Source: Enoplolaimus lenunculus (Eukaryota; Nematoda; Enoplea; Enoplida; Thoracostomopsidae). From it: DNA of 64,000 bases. Under the pieces are notes generated by a model. The model was not told the DNA's origin. It did no database searches and saw only the letters and a program-made list of their open reading frames with translations. The position numbers and the translations under genes were made by a program. Within the stretch, counting starts at the first letter, position 1. Each line of letters begins with the position of its first letter. Location: assembly GCA_030248215.1 (NCBI GenBank), contig JASANG010001656.1, positions 124,001 to 188,000 on the forward strand. The letters are read 5' to 3'. Shown one piece after another: positions 22,263-33,966 of this stretch.

Positions 22263-22432
22263 AACTGCTTCTATCGCCGACTATATTTCGACCGTATGCT
22301 GCATCATGCATACTACGCAATTTTCATTGTATATTGCATATGCACCAGGCAAGCATGCTGTTACAACCCGAAAACCATTATATCCGGTGACTTCTGGTCA
22401 CGCGTCAACCATACCCTGTTAATACTTGATGT

Positions 22433-22587
22433 GGCAAATGTTTCTTTTAAGGCCGTAACAGTAGATTAAGCGTTGCAAAAGCGTATTCCAAAGCCTAAGC
22501 CTAAGCCTAGGCAAAAACATGTAGTCTAGAATGTAAGCCTACTCAGACCGACCAGAAACCGGGACGGCCTTAAAAGTAATATGGGCC
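22433..22587. mobile_element. family B element with perfect 8-bp target duplication
   Basis: CTTGATGT at 22425-22432 and 22588-22595. Ends GGCAAATGTTTC and AGTAATATGGGCC; core of CCTAAG repeats. Confidence 0.85.
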
Positions 22588-22599
22588 CTTGATGTGCCG

Positions 22600-23178
22600 A
22601 AGAATATTTTTGCGCAAAATATTATTTTGCGAACAGCGCAAAATAATTATCTAGACTGCCGGTTTTACGCAATGAACAAAAGTTAGCAAATGCACAGCAA
22701 ATTGCATGCAAATTTTGTTTTCACAGTACATTGTAAACAAAGTAATGCTGGAAAGTTGCCCAAAATACGTATGTGGGGCATTCGAGCTTTAATTATAAAA
22801 TGTAAAATTGATAATTTTCTCCCGTGATGAACTTTTCTTCTTACTGAGCGATCAGAAAAAGAAATTAAACTGTACCACAGCTTTATCTCTCTTCTTGGAT
22901 GCAGTAATTGAAATCGACCATGGGCCTGTATAAGGGGATATGGACAAGGAGGGTATATCCCCGAAACTTATGGACGCTAAAAAGATACTTTTACAGAAGG
23001 TGAAACAACTTGCTCAGGCGAAACCCTTTTCTGGCTATTTACGGTCGCTAGCAAATAACGTTTAGAAGCGGTTATTCCTTCCTATTATGAAATCCTAATT
23101 ATGACCCTGTAGGAGACGAACTGAGGTTCCAAGTGTTGTTATTCTGACTGAATATCGCAAACTGTACATTAAAAACAT
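22600..23178. repeat. spacer with a dispersed repeat
   Basis: The stretch GTAAACAAAGTAATGCTGG with TTGCCCAAAATACGTATG (about 22733-22785) recurs at 25501-25550 and inverted at 48800-48860. No gene is seen. Confidence 0.55.
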
Positions 23179-23345
23179 GGCCCATGTAAAGATTAGGGGC
23201 GAAACGTTTTTCTGTGACATTGCAATAGAGTAAGCTTAAGCTTCAATAGACTATTTTTTGCTGCGGCTTATTAGGCTTAGGATTACGCTTAGGTAAAAGC
23301 TCACATTGACGCTTAATAGGCTTGCGGTGAATTTGCTTTTTCCCA
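23179..23345. mobile_element. family A element lacking its right end
   Basis: GGCCCATGTAAAGATTAGG and the AATAGAGTAAGCTTAAGC block are intact; the core fades without the GGCCCTGTTC end. The region 23346-23744 is plain AT-rich spacer. Confidence 0.65.
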
Positions 23346-23744
23346 GCGTCCACAAAAAGTATTGCTAAATTTATTCTGTAATATATTACTGTCAGCATAA
23401 TGCCCTATTCATAGTTGCAAGTTAACTTTTTGCAGCGAGAACTCGCAGCAGCAACTTGCACGAGTTGCTTGCAGCTGCAAGTATTTGCAAGAAAACAGTG
23501 CTTAGGTCTCTGGCTTTATATTATAGCATACGATTTGAACAATTATATATTAGCATACAGATAAGCTGAAAATAATCAAAAATTCAGTTAACTTTATCAG
23601 CTCTGTTTTCGGCATTGTAAAAGTTTTAAGCGATATTGAATGCTTTTAATAGTTTAATAAGCGTTCAAACAACAGTCAGGCATGGCAGTCCAGTACAGTA
23701 ATTTTTTTGTTAATTCGCTTTTAAGGTGGTCGTCTACGTATGCC

Positions 23745-23850
23745 CGTACCCTGCTCACCTTGCTAGGGGGGGGGGCAAATATTTTTTCAGGAGGGGCATT
23801 TAAAGGTTTTCTATAATTTACAACCAAGGCTGAAAATCTTCTAAGGGAGC
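23745..23850. mobile_element. family D element, left portion
   Basis: CGTACCCTGCTCACCTTGC then TTTTTTCAGGAGGGGC match family D; the right end is cut by the next element. Confidence 0.5.
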
Positions 23851-23853
23851 CAC

Positions 23854-24362
23854 GGCCAATGTATAGCACAGGGCCGGAACAGTAGTTTAAGCATATTCCT
23901 ATGCATAAGCCTATTGTATTGGCCCGAATAAGAGGGGAAACTGGAATTTATTTGGCCTCTCCAGAAGGTATCCCCCTCGCTCTGCCGCCCTTCGTTACCG
24001 ATATATATCCGGTACTGCAACTATCCGTTGAATTAAACGTATATTTGTCTCGTTTCAATAGTTTGAGCGATAATAAAAGGTTATACTTAGGAATGTACTT
24101 TCAAAAGTTAGGTACGTTTTAAAGTTTCGAACTCAAATTATTTGGTCCTGGAATCATTTATGTGCTACAATTAGGCTCAAATGACATTTAGGACTCTAAT
24201 TAGGGTTTCCCCCTCTTATTCGGGTCAATACAGTAAGTCTTAACGTAAGGATGAGCCTAATCCTAAAGCCTAAGCCTAAAGCAAAAAAGTTATGCTAAAG
24301 CTTAAACTGACTCTATTACAGCCCCGCCGCAAAACGATCCGGCCCTGTTCTATACATGGGTC
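23854..24362. mobile_element. family A element interrupted by a family F element
   Basis: The outer copy runs GGCCAATGTATAGCAC to TTCTATACATGGG. The inner copy (23914-24233) is bounded by TA and has TGTATTGGCCCGAATAAG and CTTATTCGGGTCAATACAG. From 24363 to 24762 there is GC-richer spacer without a supported gene. Confidence 0.8.
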
Positions 24363-24762
24363 CGGCCACACATCGACAAAATCTTGGCTTGTTCTGCGGG
24401 TGGTACCAGGCATCGCATTAGCGGTAAGTCAAAGTGCACTAACTCAAGGCTAATGATGAGTTTGTTGCCAATGACCCGTGGGTTCAGCAAACCATCGGGG
24501 GTCAGCTCGCTTGATTTTGTAGGCCCAACAGTTGAGCACAGGACCGGGACTGGTTCGCTTATGCCCGCAGGCCCTAGATTTGGGCCCACGCCCGGGCTTG
24601 ACAAATGGGTCTTGTTCTGGGCCTGTTCTAGTCCTGGTTAGTAATTATTATGCTTGTTTGAATGCATTAGCGGCGTGACTGGAACTGAAATGTCATTGGC
24701 TATATTATTGTAAAATATGCTAAACCATTTATCAGATTTGAAACTCTACTAAAACGCCAAAA

Positions 24763-27700
24763 ATGTTTGGTCGTAAAAAGAAAGAAATTGGCAAGCCAAT
24801 GAACTTCAAGTAAGTTGCTTGTACGGTTCCTTTGTCAGTTAAGATTAAGGCTTAGGCTCAGGTTTAGGCTTTAGGTAAGAGTTTTTTGAAATCATAGCCA
24901 AATCCTGTACAAGACAAAGTGTAAATAGTAGAATCGAGTAGTTTTTGGTACAAAAATAACAAAAATCAGACGAAACCCAAAATGGTCTTATACAAAAACG
25001 TGCCATTGTTACTTTTAAGGCCGTACCTGTAGACTAAACGTATTTGTAAGCCTAACTCTAAGCATAAGCAAAAAATGTAGTCTAGAATATAAAGCTACTT
25101 TTTACAGTCCACCAGAAACCGGGACATCCCAAAGAGTACTATGGGCCCCAAAACGTATAGCAGTGAACTCTAACAAAAAAGCAAAATAGAGTTGTGGTCA
25201 CTAGTGGATCCGGGGGAAGGGGCGGGTGGGGCTGCGCCCAGTCAGATATTTTTGTGATAAAATGGTGAAGACCTTACCATAAAATTATCACCCTCAGATA
25301 TTTTTTGTGATAAAACGTTACAACTTTTCCCTTTTAAAAAATTTTTGCTGATAAAACGATAACCTGACAATTTTTCCACTAACAAAATTTTTTGGTGATA
25401 TAATGATAATGTTCCTCCTACATTACATAGCGAATGCACAAAAATTTACATGCAAACTTTCTTTTAATAGAACAATCAGATTTATCTCCTAAAAATTATT
25501 GTAAACAAAGTAATGCTGGAAGGTTGCCCAAAATACGTATGTGGAGCATTTCAGTTTCAGTTATATAGATGAAATTATGAGTAATATTAAAAATTGTTTT
25601 ATAATTATGTTTCAGGCGAAATGTGCATGTCGGATTAGATGCAACACTTGGCTTGACCGTAAGAGTATTTTGGGGGTCCAGAGGAGAGCGGGGCACGGAC
25701 GCGTACCCCAGATTCTTATTCGGCACTGTTTGAGGCCCATGTATAGAACACGGCCGGATCGTTTTCCGGCGGGGTTGTAATAGAGTCAGTTTAAGCTTTA
25801 GACTAACGTTTTTGCATAGGCTTGTGCTTACACTTACGCTTAGGCTAATGAATAGGCTCATCCTTACACTTAGGCAAAGGAATAGGCTCATCATTACGCT
25901 TAGGCTTAGGCTTAGATTTAGGCTTAGGAATATGCTTATACTACTGTTCGGGCTCTGTTCTATGCATGTGCCCTGTTTGACAAAGACACTGTGTTAATGA
26001 ATCATCGTTATAAGTATTTTCCAATCCTACCTGAAGAAACGATGTTTCAGCCTTAATTCTTCAATACATCACTGATAATAAAGGTTAATGGCTGGGATTC
26101 TAAAATCTCACTCAAGTATTTATTTTAGATATCGTTAAGTAACTGCTATTACTATAACAACACACTGTTGGTGGTATTTTTTTTGCTCAAAAAGTAAAGT
26201 AATTAAGCTGACGACTTTAAGCAAATATATATTTAATTTTTTTGAGCAAAAACAAATCACCGCCAAATGTCAGTCGTTGTCATAACGAGAAAGCCATAAT
26301 TCTGCTATATATCAAGGAGACATCATGAGTCTACAATTCTAATTAATAGTGCAACATGCACATGTTTGATCTATCAATCTTTAATATATATCAAATTTAG
26401 CTAATAACTAAGTATTTACTTAACTTAAGTACTCTTTTTAAAACGGCAAAATAGTAAAGCAATTGCTTAGCATACGTTTCAGTACTATGTCGCACTTAAG
26501 TAGAGTTTCAAAATCCAGCCAATAAAGTAAACCTTGGTGTTCGTTGAAAAATACAAGCAAAACAGCACTTTTAACAGGTCTCAGGATAAAACTATAGCCT
26601 TCAAAGAATAAGAAAATTTTTTCAACTTATTCGACTCTCTCTGAAGTGTTGTCGGGTTTTACACCCATTGCCAAAATAGGATCCTGGATATAAAATATAC
26701 TATGGTATTTTAGCTGTAATGGCCTGCCGACTAAGCCTAAGCTTAAAACAAAAAGTACACTGCCTTTAATCCAGTTCCTAACCTTAAGCCTAAGCGTTAC
26801 AGTTAGTATTAGTCCACCGCGAAGGCCGCCTCAAAGAAGTGGTAGGCCTCTAATGCAGAAACTTAGTTATTTTTAATATTTCAGCAAAGTGGTAATTTTA
26901 CATCAAGCGATACGAAAAGCTTTGAGGTTAGCGTTTTTAGCATTAATTTTATAGTTCGGTTTCGCTATACTGAATCGTTTCTCATGGGCTCTGATTTTTG
27001 ATTATTTTGATGTTTAAAGGTAAATTTAGCATTTTCAAATTGGGTTTTATGTATTCAAATAACCTAGCTCATAAAATCGGAAATAGTAGGTAACAGGGTA
27101 CATACAACCAGAGGCTTGTCTCCAGCTTCGGCACAATTTTTGCCGGAGGTTACGGTAATTTCGGTAGTAAACATTTTCGTGCCTGCAATCTTTGCCTGAG
27201 GTTACGGTAATTTCGGTAGTAAACATTTTCGTGCCTACAATCTTTGCCGGAGGTTACGGTAATTTCGATAGTAAACATTTTCGTGCCTACAATCTGCCGG
27301 AGTTTACTGTAATTTCGGTAGTAAACATTTTCGTGCCTGCAATCTTTGCCTGAGGTTACGGTAATTTCGGTAGTAAACATTTTCGTGCCTTTCATTGAGT
27401 TTATTTGTAACTTTGTGCCAACTTTGAATGCTATATATAAACTGTTGAGATTTGCCAAATAAACATTCTTTAAAACCAGTTTTCTGACAACCCTGTGCCG
27501 ATTATTGTTAAAGTTAAAACAATTTTTATTGGCCTAAAAATTTGCGTCAACACCGATCCTGGCAAAATTTGCTGTCCTTCGGCTCCACTTTTTTTCACCT
27601 CCGGTTGCACTCCGTTTTCGCAACTGTCTAGGAATGTTGGGCCATGTAAAGATCAAGGGCGGAACATTTTTCTGTGGGACTAGAAAAGAGTGGGCTTAAG

Positions 27701-30700
27701 ATTTAGACTAATTTTTTTGCTTGGCTTCGGCTTAGGTTTAAGCTTAGGAATATGCTTATTCTTACGCTTCGGCTTAGGCTTAGGAATAAGCTTATAATAC
27801 TGTTCCGCTCCGGGTTCTTGACATTGGCCGCAATTTTAAACCGACCACACGATGGTGTAGTTTAATTCAGTTTAGCAATTTTTCGGTCAATTTTCTTGTC
27901 TTGCTTTGATACGTGTTTTTGCTACAATTTTGGGCGAAATTTTTTAAGGGGATAAAAATTATGGTAATGTCAAATTAAAAAATATTGGCCTAAAATTTTA
28001 TAATTTAAGTTAATGAAACAAGTTATTTAATGTTTTGACAGATTTTGCTTAAACAAATGGGTGTAATTTCGGATGACGAACGAAAATTTGTCAAAGACTT
28101 CATAGAAGCCAGAGGCAACCCGGAAGATATCATACAGCAAATACAAACGTCTGATATTTTGACCAAATTAGGTTTGTTTACTCGGCTACAGAGCGTAGAC
28201 GCTGAGTTGATCATATTATTTATAGCCAATGTATAGAACAGGGTCGTAACACTAGTAAGCATTTAGCGTAGTAAACTTAAACCTAAAGCCACAACATAGA
28301 CGTAAAATGAGCTTATACTTATACCTAAGCCTAAGCCTTAAGCCAAACCAAAAAAATAGTCTAAAGCTTAAGTTTATAAGCCTTTTGCAGTCCCGCAGAA
28401 AAATGTTTTGCCAGGCCCTCGTTTTTACACGGGCCAAATATACAAAAGATCTTGTATACTTTTTCTCACGTTCGAAATATTTAGACATTGGCATAACAAA
28501 CAGTTAGCTTCAAGATTTAACATTATTGTTCATTATTGTTCATACGTTAGTCCGTATTCTCAACTGTGAGTAGTACCTATCACCAGCTGGTGATAGATCC
28601 TGTAACTTTGGAACCAGAGTATGGTGAAGTTGGAAATTCAGCACATTGTTCGCGTTTGATTTGCTCTACTTCTGAAAACCTATCGCTAATTGATGATAGG
28701 TGCTATACGCATTTGAGAATATAGGACCTTGAGTGTGCAGGCAGAGTACAAAAATCGTAGTATTCCTGAAGCTAGATTGCTTAAAAACAACTATCACCTA
28801 TGACGATAGAGGCAATATGCATATTGAGCAAACGGCTGTCTGTATGGCTTGCTTGTATTGCTTTTAGAAAACCAACCGACCGAATCAAATGCTAAAAAAT
28901 TGGAAAATGTTGAGCCTGTCGTTGAGCCAATCAGGTTAGATTTCAACTGTATCATCTACGCTATAATGGCTATTGGAGACTCCGATTGAGATATTGGGGG
29001 GATTGTTTTAATTTAATATTGCAGTTAATGTTAAAACCAAATCTAAACGGTGTAGTCAATTCTAAAAACTAAACACCGCTTTTTACCGAAATCTTGGATA
29101 ACGTTTGACTAAGAAACACTGTTGAAACGCGACAAATATGGTCCATGATGTTTTTTAGGCTTATTTTTTCCTTAGGTTTAGTTTTACGCTTAGGGGCCCA
29201 TGTTACTTTAAAAGACGTCCAGGTTTCTGGTGGGTCTATAAAAGAGTAAGATTAGATTCTAGATTACATTTTTGGTAGGCTTTAGGTTTAGGCTAAGGCG
29301 TAGTCGTATGAACGCATTTTTTACAACGCTTAGGCTTAAGCTTAGGTTTAGGAATACGCTTAATCTACTCTTACGCCCCTAAAAGTAACATTGGCCGGGG
29401 TAGGTATAAAACTCGTTCTTACGCTTTGGCTTAGGTTTATGCTTAAGAATATGCTTATACTACTGTTACGGCCGTAGTAGACACGCTGAATTTGCCTCAA
29501 AGTTGCACGACGTTAATTTATTATATACGCCGCCACAAAACGCCAAAAAAACTCCTTTTTCTCTTCCCCCCCCCAAACCCCCCCTTTTTTTTAAAAAATT
29601 TATTTTTTTCCGGAAAAAATGGAAAAAATCGGAAAAAACCATATGTTCCGGTAATTTTTTTCCGGCAAATTTATTTTTTTCCGGTCATAACTTTTTTCCG
29701 GAAAAAACAACCCTGGCTAACGTAATTTAAACCGCTTGTCATACACGTCAACCCGATCTCAGCAAGAAATGAATTCATTTTGCCACAACAGATTGAACGG
29801 CACTCTAAATTCAACCAGTTGCAGCCAGATTTCACAAACGTATTTTAAGATTTCCCTTTTTGCCTCTGGAGGCAGGGCCGCGAATTCGACATAAACAAAT
29901 AATATCGAAAGGGTCAATTTTGTTTTTAGTACACATGTTGATCGGCCATTTCCGTCGGTGCCATCTACGCCAACCACAGTTACGGAACCCGGCCCACCGG
30001 CTCCGGTACCCTCACTCCCTTCTCCACCGCCACCGCCACCGCCGCCGCCGCCGCCGAGTGGGGGACAACCGTCTGCGCGGCAACCGCCAAGTGGGGGACC
30101 ACCACCTCCACCAACGCCACCGCCACCACAACCACCACCACTATCTCCACTCCCGACTGGGGGACCTACACCACCTCCTCCTCCACCACCACCACCACCA
30201 TTAACTCCACTCCCGACTGGGGGACTTACACCACCCTCACCACCTGCGCCACCCCCCATAAGTGGAGGCACAGATGTTCGCCCTGTCAACGACACCGCTC
30301 GAGACAATCTACTTGCTGATATCAGACGCGGCAAACAATTGAAACATATCGACAAAGTAAAAAATAGTCGAGCATTTTCGGCTGATTGACAGTAGCCGGC
30401 GTTTGCCCAAAAATCATAAGATTTTGAAAACTTTTGCATATTTGAGCTTCTCATGATCTCCAATGTTCACGATTCATACCCAAATATGAATTGTTTAAAG
30501 AAATCGCGTAGGATTAACGTCCCCGCTTTGGACCGCAAACGTGAACGAGTTTATGTTTAAACAAGGTTTGAATCTGGCGCTCAATAAGCAATTTGCTAAT
30601 TGCGCCAAATATGGTTATTTTACAATAGTTCACTAATCGCCGGGCATAATCTTTTGAAAAGATCGAATTATTCAAAAATTCAAATTTGGTTGCAGAATGA

Positions 30701-33314
30701 TCACGAGTGTTCCTAAATGTTAACATCGGCAAAACGTGTTCAGAATATGAACATTTTTGCAAACGCTGTCAGTTTGAAATTTCCGAAACAACCTCGACAG
30801 CCAATATCTGTTTTATTAAAGCTGGAACGCCTCAGATATGCATTTTAGGCAGCGTTCCAGTTGTTGTTGTTGTTGTTGTTGTATGCCAATTAGGACACAC
30901 ACATACATACAGTTTGAAAGCCAATAAAACATGATGTAGTAAAGAACTATTAAATTTATATATCTGAACTGTGAAACCAAATGTAACCAAAAGTGTTGTA
31001 CAATTTTCTGGCAGGAGTAAAATGTTTTTGTGCGAAATATATTTAGGGCTGCAAATATGCAACCAGGTTGACTAATAACCAGTGTGCACCCGGAATTCCG
31101 GTTCCGGTTTTTTTTAACCTTCCGGTTCTTGTAAATTGAAATTTCGGTTGCACCCTGCTAATAACCGAAATGGCTCAAAAATTAACTAAATACGAAACCC
31201 TCAAAATGCAGCGAATAATTTTCGAAGGGCTATTGCTTAGTGTAGATTAGATTACAGTTACACCCATAAGTAGTAGCGATTCTGAAATCTTAAACAGTAT
31301 TTTTTTAAAATTCTACGCTTATAGTTGATATTTATTAAACCTTTCAAAGACTGGCTTAAATTTGTGAACGAAAATCCTCATTGATTATTTCAAGACCATA
31401 ATTGAGTGATGGATTAATGTTAGATTTGTATCATTTACACCGCGTGTTGATGTGCTGAGAGTCGAATGGCGTTAAATTTTGACGTTTAAGCCAATGATTT
31501 GCAGCGCAACGCTGCGAAACAATATCCAGTAAGCTTTTAAGGAATGTAGCTATAATTATTTTAATGAACACTTTTAAAGACTGTATTGTCAGGGTTAAAT
31601 AAACTATTGTGATTGATGCTCGGGTTTAGTTTTTAAATTTTAGAAAACAGACATTGTGGCTATTTTGAAAATATTTGAATGAAACATTTTAAATTTATGT
31701 TGGTACGTTAAATTTAGGCATATATAATACGTCGGTTACTTTAACTCGGGTATGCGGTGCGGAGAAATGCACGAGGTATAGACGACAACTTTTACTATTT
31801 TAAAAACAACAAGTATTGCTGGTTAAATTTGATATATTTTTTAAATTTAAAAATTCAAACCACAATATTAACTGTTTTCAGTTCTGTAGAACATTTCGGT
31901 CAGTCGTTTAGTAAAGCGTTTCGTGGTTAACGGATCTACGTTAAAGTTTTGTTCAAAACTTGACAAACAGATCGAATACAAACGGGCGTCTACAGAAAAT
32001 TATTTATTTAGACCGAGTCTATTTAGGGCTGACACCAGCCGAACTTGGTGTAGCGCGACCCCCTTAGCGCCACGCGTGCGGACGCTCTTGCAAACGGCAG
32101 TCACAATATGTTTATGGTAAACTTGGGATTATGGTTGCTAAAAGTGTTAATTTTAATAATTAGCTACATCCTTGCATTGGCCCATGTATAGAACAGGACC
32201 GGATCGTTTTCCGGAGGGGCTATAATAGAGTCAGTTTAAGCTTTAGACTAATGTTTTGCTTAGGCTTAGGCTTACGCTTAGGCTTAGGAATAGGCTCATC
32301 CATACGCTTAGGCTTTGGCTTAGGCTTAGGCTTAGAAATATGCTTATACTACTGTTCCGGCCCTGTTCTATACATGACCCGTTGCACTTATTACGTTCCA
32401 TAAAATTTTGTGCGATTTAAGCAACTTTTTCCTTTTGAACAGCAATCCAGCGACGGCGAGCGTAATGCCCGATGTTCAGGTCGTGATCAGTTACTCGCTG
32501 ATATTCGAACCGGTGTCACATTGAAACCTGTACCGCAAGTAAGGCGGTATATACAATGCGTTCATATTTGCAAATGCGTGTAGCACCAATCACCAGTTTA
32601 GCAGTATAGAAGGTCGTGCAAACTTTTCAACACAAACAGATAAACATGGAAATTTAGCAGAATTTATCTCAGATAATTTACTCGTCGCGCAGGTATGTTG
32701 AGTTTCAAATCGGCAGCTTTCGCAATTTCCTTGCTTTATTACCTGCTGGTGATAGGTGCTATGTACCGCTACGTATACGGCCGTTCATTCGATTGGCTGT
32801 TTATTGCCATGTGAATGAATATTAACACTTTCTCACTTGAATATTTTCAGTTTCATCAGAGACACCTATTTTTTATGCTAGGATTCGAATCTCGGACACT
32901 GGATTGAGAAGCATTTACCATCGTTGCTCAGGTATAGCACCTTGACGCTTCAGTCTGAGGACGATGTCACGCCTTAATACGGAGATTTTTGCGTATACTC
33001 GTAGTATGCACACTGTATTGTCCGTTAGTGTACCGTATACGCACTTTGCGCTGAGTCACTCACGACCAACTCTATGCGAGAAGGGGTTAATATTTATAAA
33101 TCGCGAACGCGTGCGTTTTATTGTGAATAACGCATCATTTCAACAAAAAGTTTACTCAATAAAATTCTGATTTGCGCCGCAAACTAAATTTTTTTATATT
33201 TTCAGAAAAGTGACTCAACTGAACAAAAGTTGAATCGAATTCAAAATGAAGGCGGTTTAATGGGAGCTCTGGCTCAAGCAGTTGCCATGCGACGAAAACA
33301 AATGTTAATGGACG
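24763..33314 (+). CDS. WH1-less WASP paralogue (WAWH-like), 3' end not found
   Basis: Exons: 24763-24809, 25616-25658, 28042-28171, 28868-28934, 29930-30356, 32443-32538, 33206-33314; 919 nt, 306 residues so far. The protein starts MFGRKKKEIGKPMNFK and runs straight into a CRIB (9-29, NVHVGLD), then the autoinhibitory helix (31-72, LLKQMGVISDDERKFVKDF), a long proline-rich region (about 97-210, with runs of 10 or more prolines), WH2 at 217-238 ([14 protein letters not shown]), WH2 at 251-270 (LLADIRTGVTLKPV) and a central helix (271-306). An in-frame TGA 24 bases upstream of the ATG supports the short N-terminus. R17 stands where the first CRIB histidine is expected. The last exon ends in phase 1, as in the neighbouring gene, but no acidic exon was recognised downstream. 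It resembles the proposed WAWH class (WASP without WH1). Profilin and SH3 proteins are likely partners of the polyproline (inference). Confidence 0.88.
25002..25148. mobile_element. family B element
   Basis: GCCATTGTTACTTTTAAGG to GTACTATGGGCCC; flanks AAAAACGT and CAAAACGT (7/8). In intron 1 of the WH1-less gene. Confidence 0.75.
25204..25404. repeat. family E repeat
   Basis: GTGGATCCGGGGG, then three rounds of TTTTTGTGATAAAATGGT/ACGTT-type phrases about 60 bp apart. Confidence 0.5.
25736..25973. mobile_element. family A element
   Basis: GGCCCATGTATAGAACACGG to TTCTATGCATGTGCCC with the TTTAGACTAACG block, about 80 bp after exon 2 of the WH1-less gene. From 25974 to 27134 no gene is seen; a short CCTAAG fragment lies near 26730-26800. 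Confidence 0.75.
27135..27392. repeat. 52-bp tandem repeat, five units
   Basis: Units share TTACGGTAATTTCGGTAG, TAAACATTTTCGTGCCT and CAATCTTTGCC; one unit has a 4-5-bp deletion. The open minus frame across it is an artefact. Confidence 0.85.
27642..27830. mobile_element. family A element
   Basis: GGGCCATGTAAAGATCAAGG to GTTCTTGACATTGGCC; flanks GGAATGTT and GCAATTTT (6/8). Confidence 0.75.
28225..28437. mobile_element. family A element
   Basis: CCAATGTATAGAACAGGG to CGTTTTTACACGGGCC, about 55 bp after exon 3 of the WH1-less gene. Confidence 0.7.
28550..28730. mobile_element. family C element
   Basis: GTCCGTATTCTCAACTGTG to GCATTTGAGAATATAGGAC; both arms hold CTATCACCAG or its complement. 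Confidence 0.75.
29150..29475. mobile_element. family B element inside a family A element
   Basis: Inner copy 29195-29396 (GGCCCATGTTACTTT to AAAGTAACATTGGCC) splits a TTAGGC-core element whose right end is TACTACTGTTACGGCC. Confidence 0.65.
29530..29720. repeat. low-complexity TTTTTCCGG tract
   Basis: Runs of C, T and A with repeated TTCCGGAAAAAA and its complement. It lies in the intron before the long proline-rich exon. Frames across it are not believable proteins. Confidence 0.6.
30357..32178. other. intron 5 of the WH1-less gene, mostly unique AT-rich DNA
   Basis: No exon recognised. A 60-bp stretch from 30401 (TTTGCCCAAAAATCATAAG) is about three-quarters alike to 57214-57270. CCGGTTCCGG low complexity occurs near 31090-31155. 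Confidence 0.4.
32179..32378. mobile_element. family A element
   Basis: GGCCCATGTATAGAACAGG to TTCTATACATGACCC; ends about 65 bp before the second WH2 exon of the WH1-less gene. Confidence 0.8.
32568..32790. mobile_element. family C element, diverged
   Basis: AAATGCGTGTAGCACCAATC to GGTGATAGGTGCTATGTACC, inverted; the extreme ends are worn. Confidence 0.55.
32822..33090. mobile_element. TTAA-flanked piggyBac-like MITE with tRNA-derived segment
   Basis: TTAACACTTTCTCACTTG to GCGAGAAGGGGTTAA. tRNA-like segment on the minus strand at 32878-32940; GGATTCGAATCTC is its B-box. Confidence 0.8.
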
Positions 33315-33567
33315 GTAAGATTTCGCTAAAATGTGTCTTACTCTCTAAACCAGTGGCTCAACCAGGAACGAACGGTGCTGGATATATCCCTTTAATTGGC
33401 AGCCTCGCCTAAAAGTTTTTGTTTTATTAAGTGCTAAAATGGTAAAAAACTTAGCCACTTTGGTTCAATATTAGAATCAAGTAAATTAACATATAAGGTA
33501 CAGCATTCAGTTTGAACGTCTTGAAGCAAATTAATTAATTTGGTAAAATCTCACGCGTCCTCTAGCG

Positions 33568-33960
33568 GATCCAGGGAGTGGGTGGTAGAGTGTACACTGC
33601 CCCTGTCAGGAATTTTTTTTGATAAAATGGTGAGGTCCCTATCTTACAATTTTTCCAATCAGAAAATTGTTTTGTAAAAAATACAATTTTTCCCTCTGAA
33701 TTTTTTGTGTTAAAATGATATTAAGGTACCTACCTGTACCTTACATTTTCCTCCCTCAGAAAATGTCTTGGTGATAAAATGATAAGGCCCTACCTCACAA
33801 TTTTTGCGTTTTATAACATTTGCCAGTCCACCCCACCCCCCATCGGAAATTTTTAGATCCGTCTAGGAACGGCATACAAGGGTTTTCGTTGACACACAAA
33901 CAAGGTTGAAAATTTTCCAGGGGGGCCAACATTTTTCCGAGGGGACTGAGCCCCCCGGCC
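33568..33960. repeat. family E repeat followed by a family D fragment
   Basis: GCGGATCCAGGGAG, repeated TTTTTTTGATAAAATGGTG phrases, then GGGTTTTCGTTGACACAC and GGGGGGCCAACATTTTTCC of family D. Confidence 0.5.
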
Positions 33961-33966
33961 CCAACA

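Noticed and set aside
29492-29730. Phenylalanine/proline-rich protein of about 75 codons
   Set aside because: Two overlapping frames over the same TTTTTCCGG low complexity; it lies inside an intron of the WH1-less WASP gene.
30401-30762. Shared coding element between 30.4 and 57.2 kb
   Set aside because: About 60 bp resemble each other (TTTGCCCAAAAAT, TTTTGCATAT, GCTTCT), and a minus-strand peptide there faintly echoes one at 57.3 kb, but the match breaks up and no family emerges.
33230-33412. Alternative C-terminus of the WH1-less WASP by reading through the 33315 donor
   Set aside because: The frame continues about 33 codons to a stop, but the GTAAGA donor matches the sister gene exactly and the extension has no acidic or conserved character.
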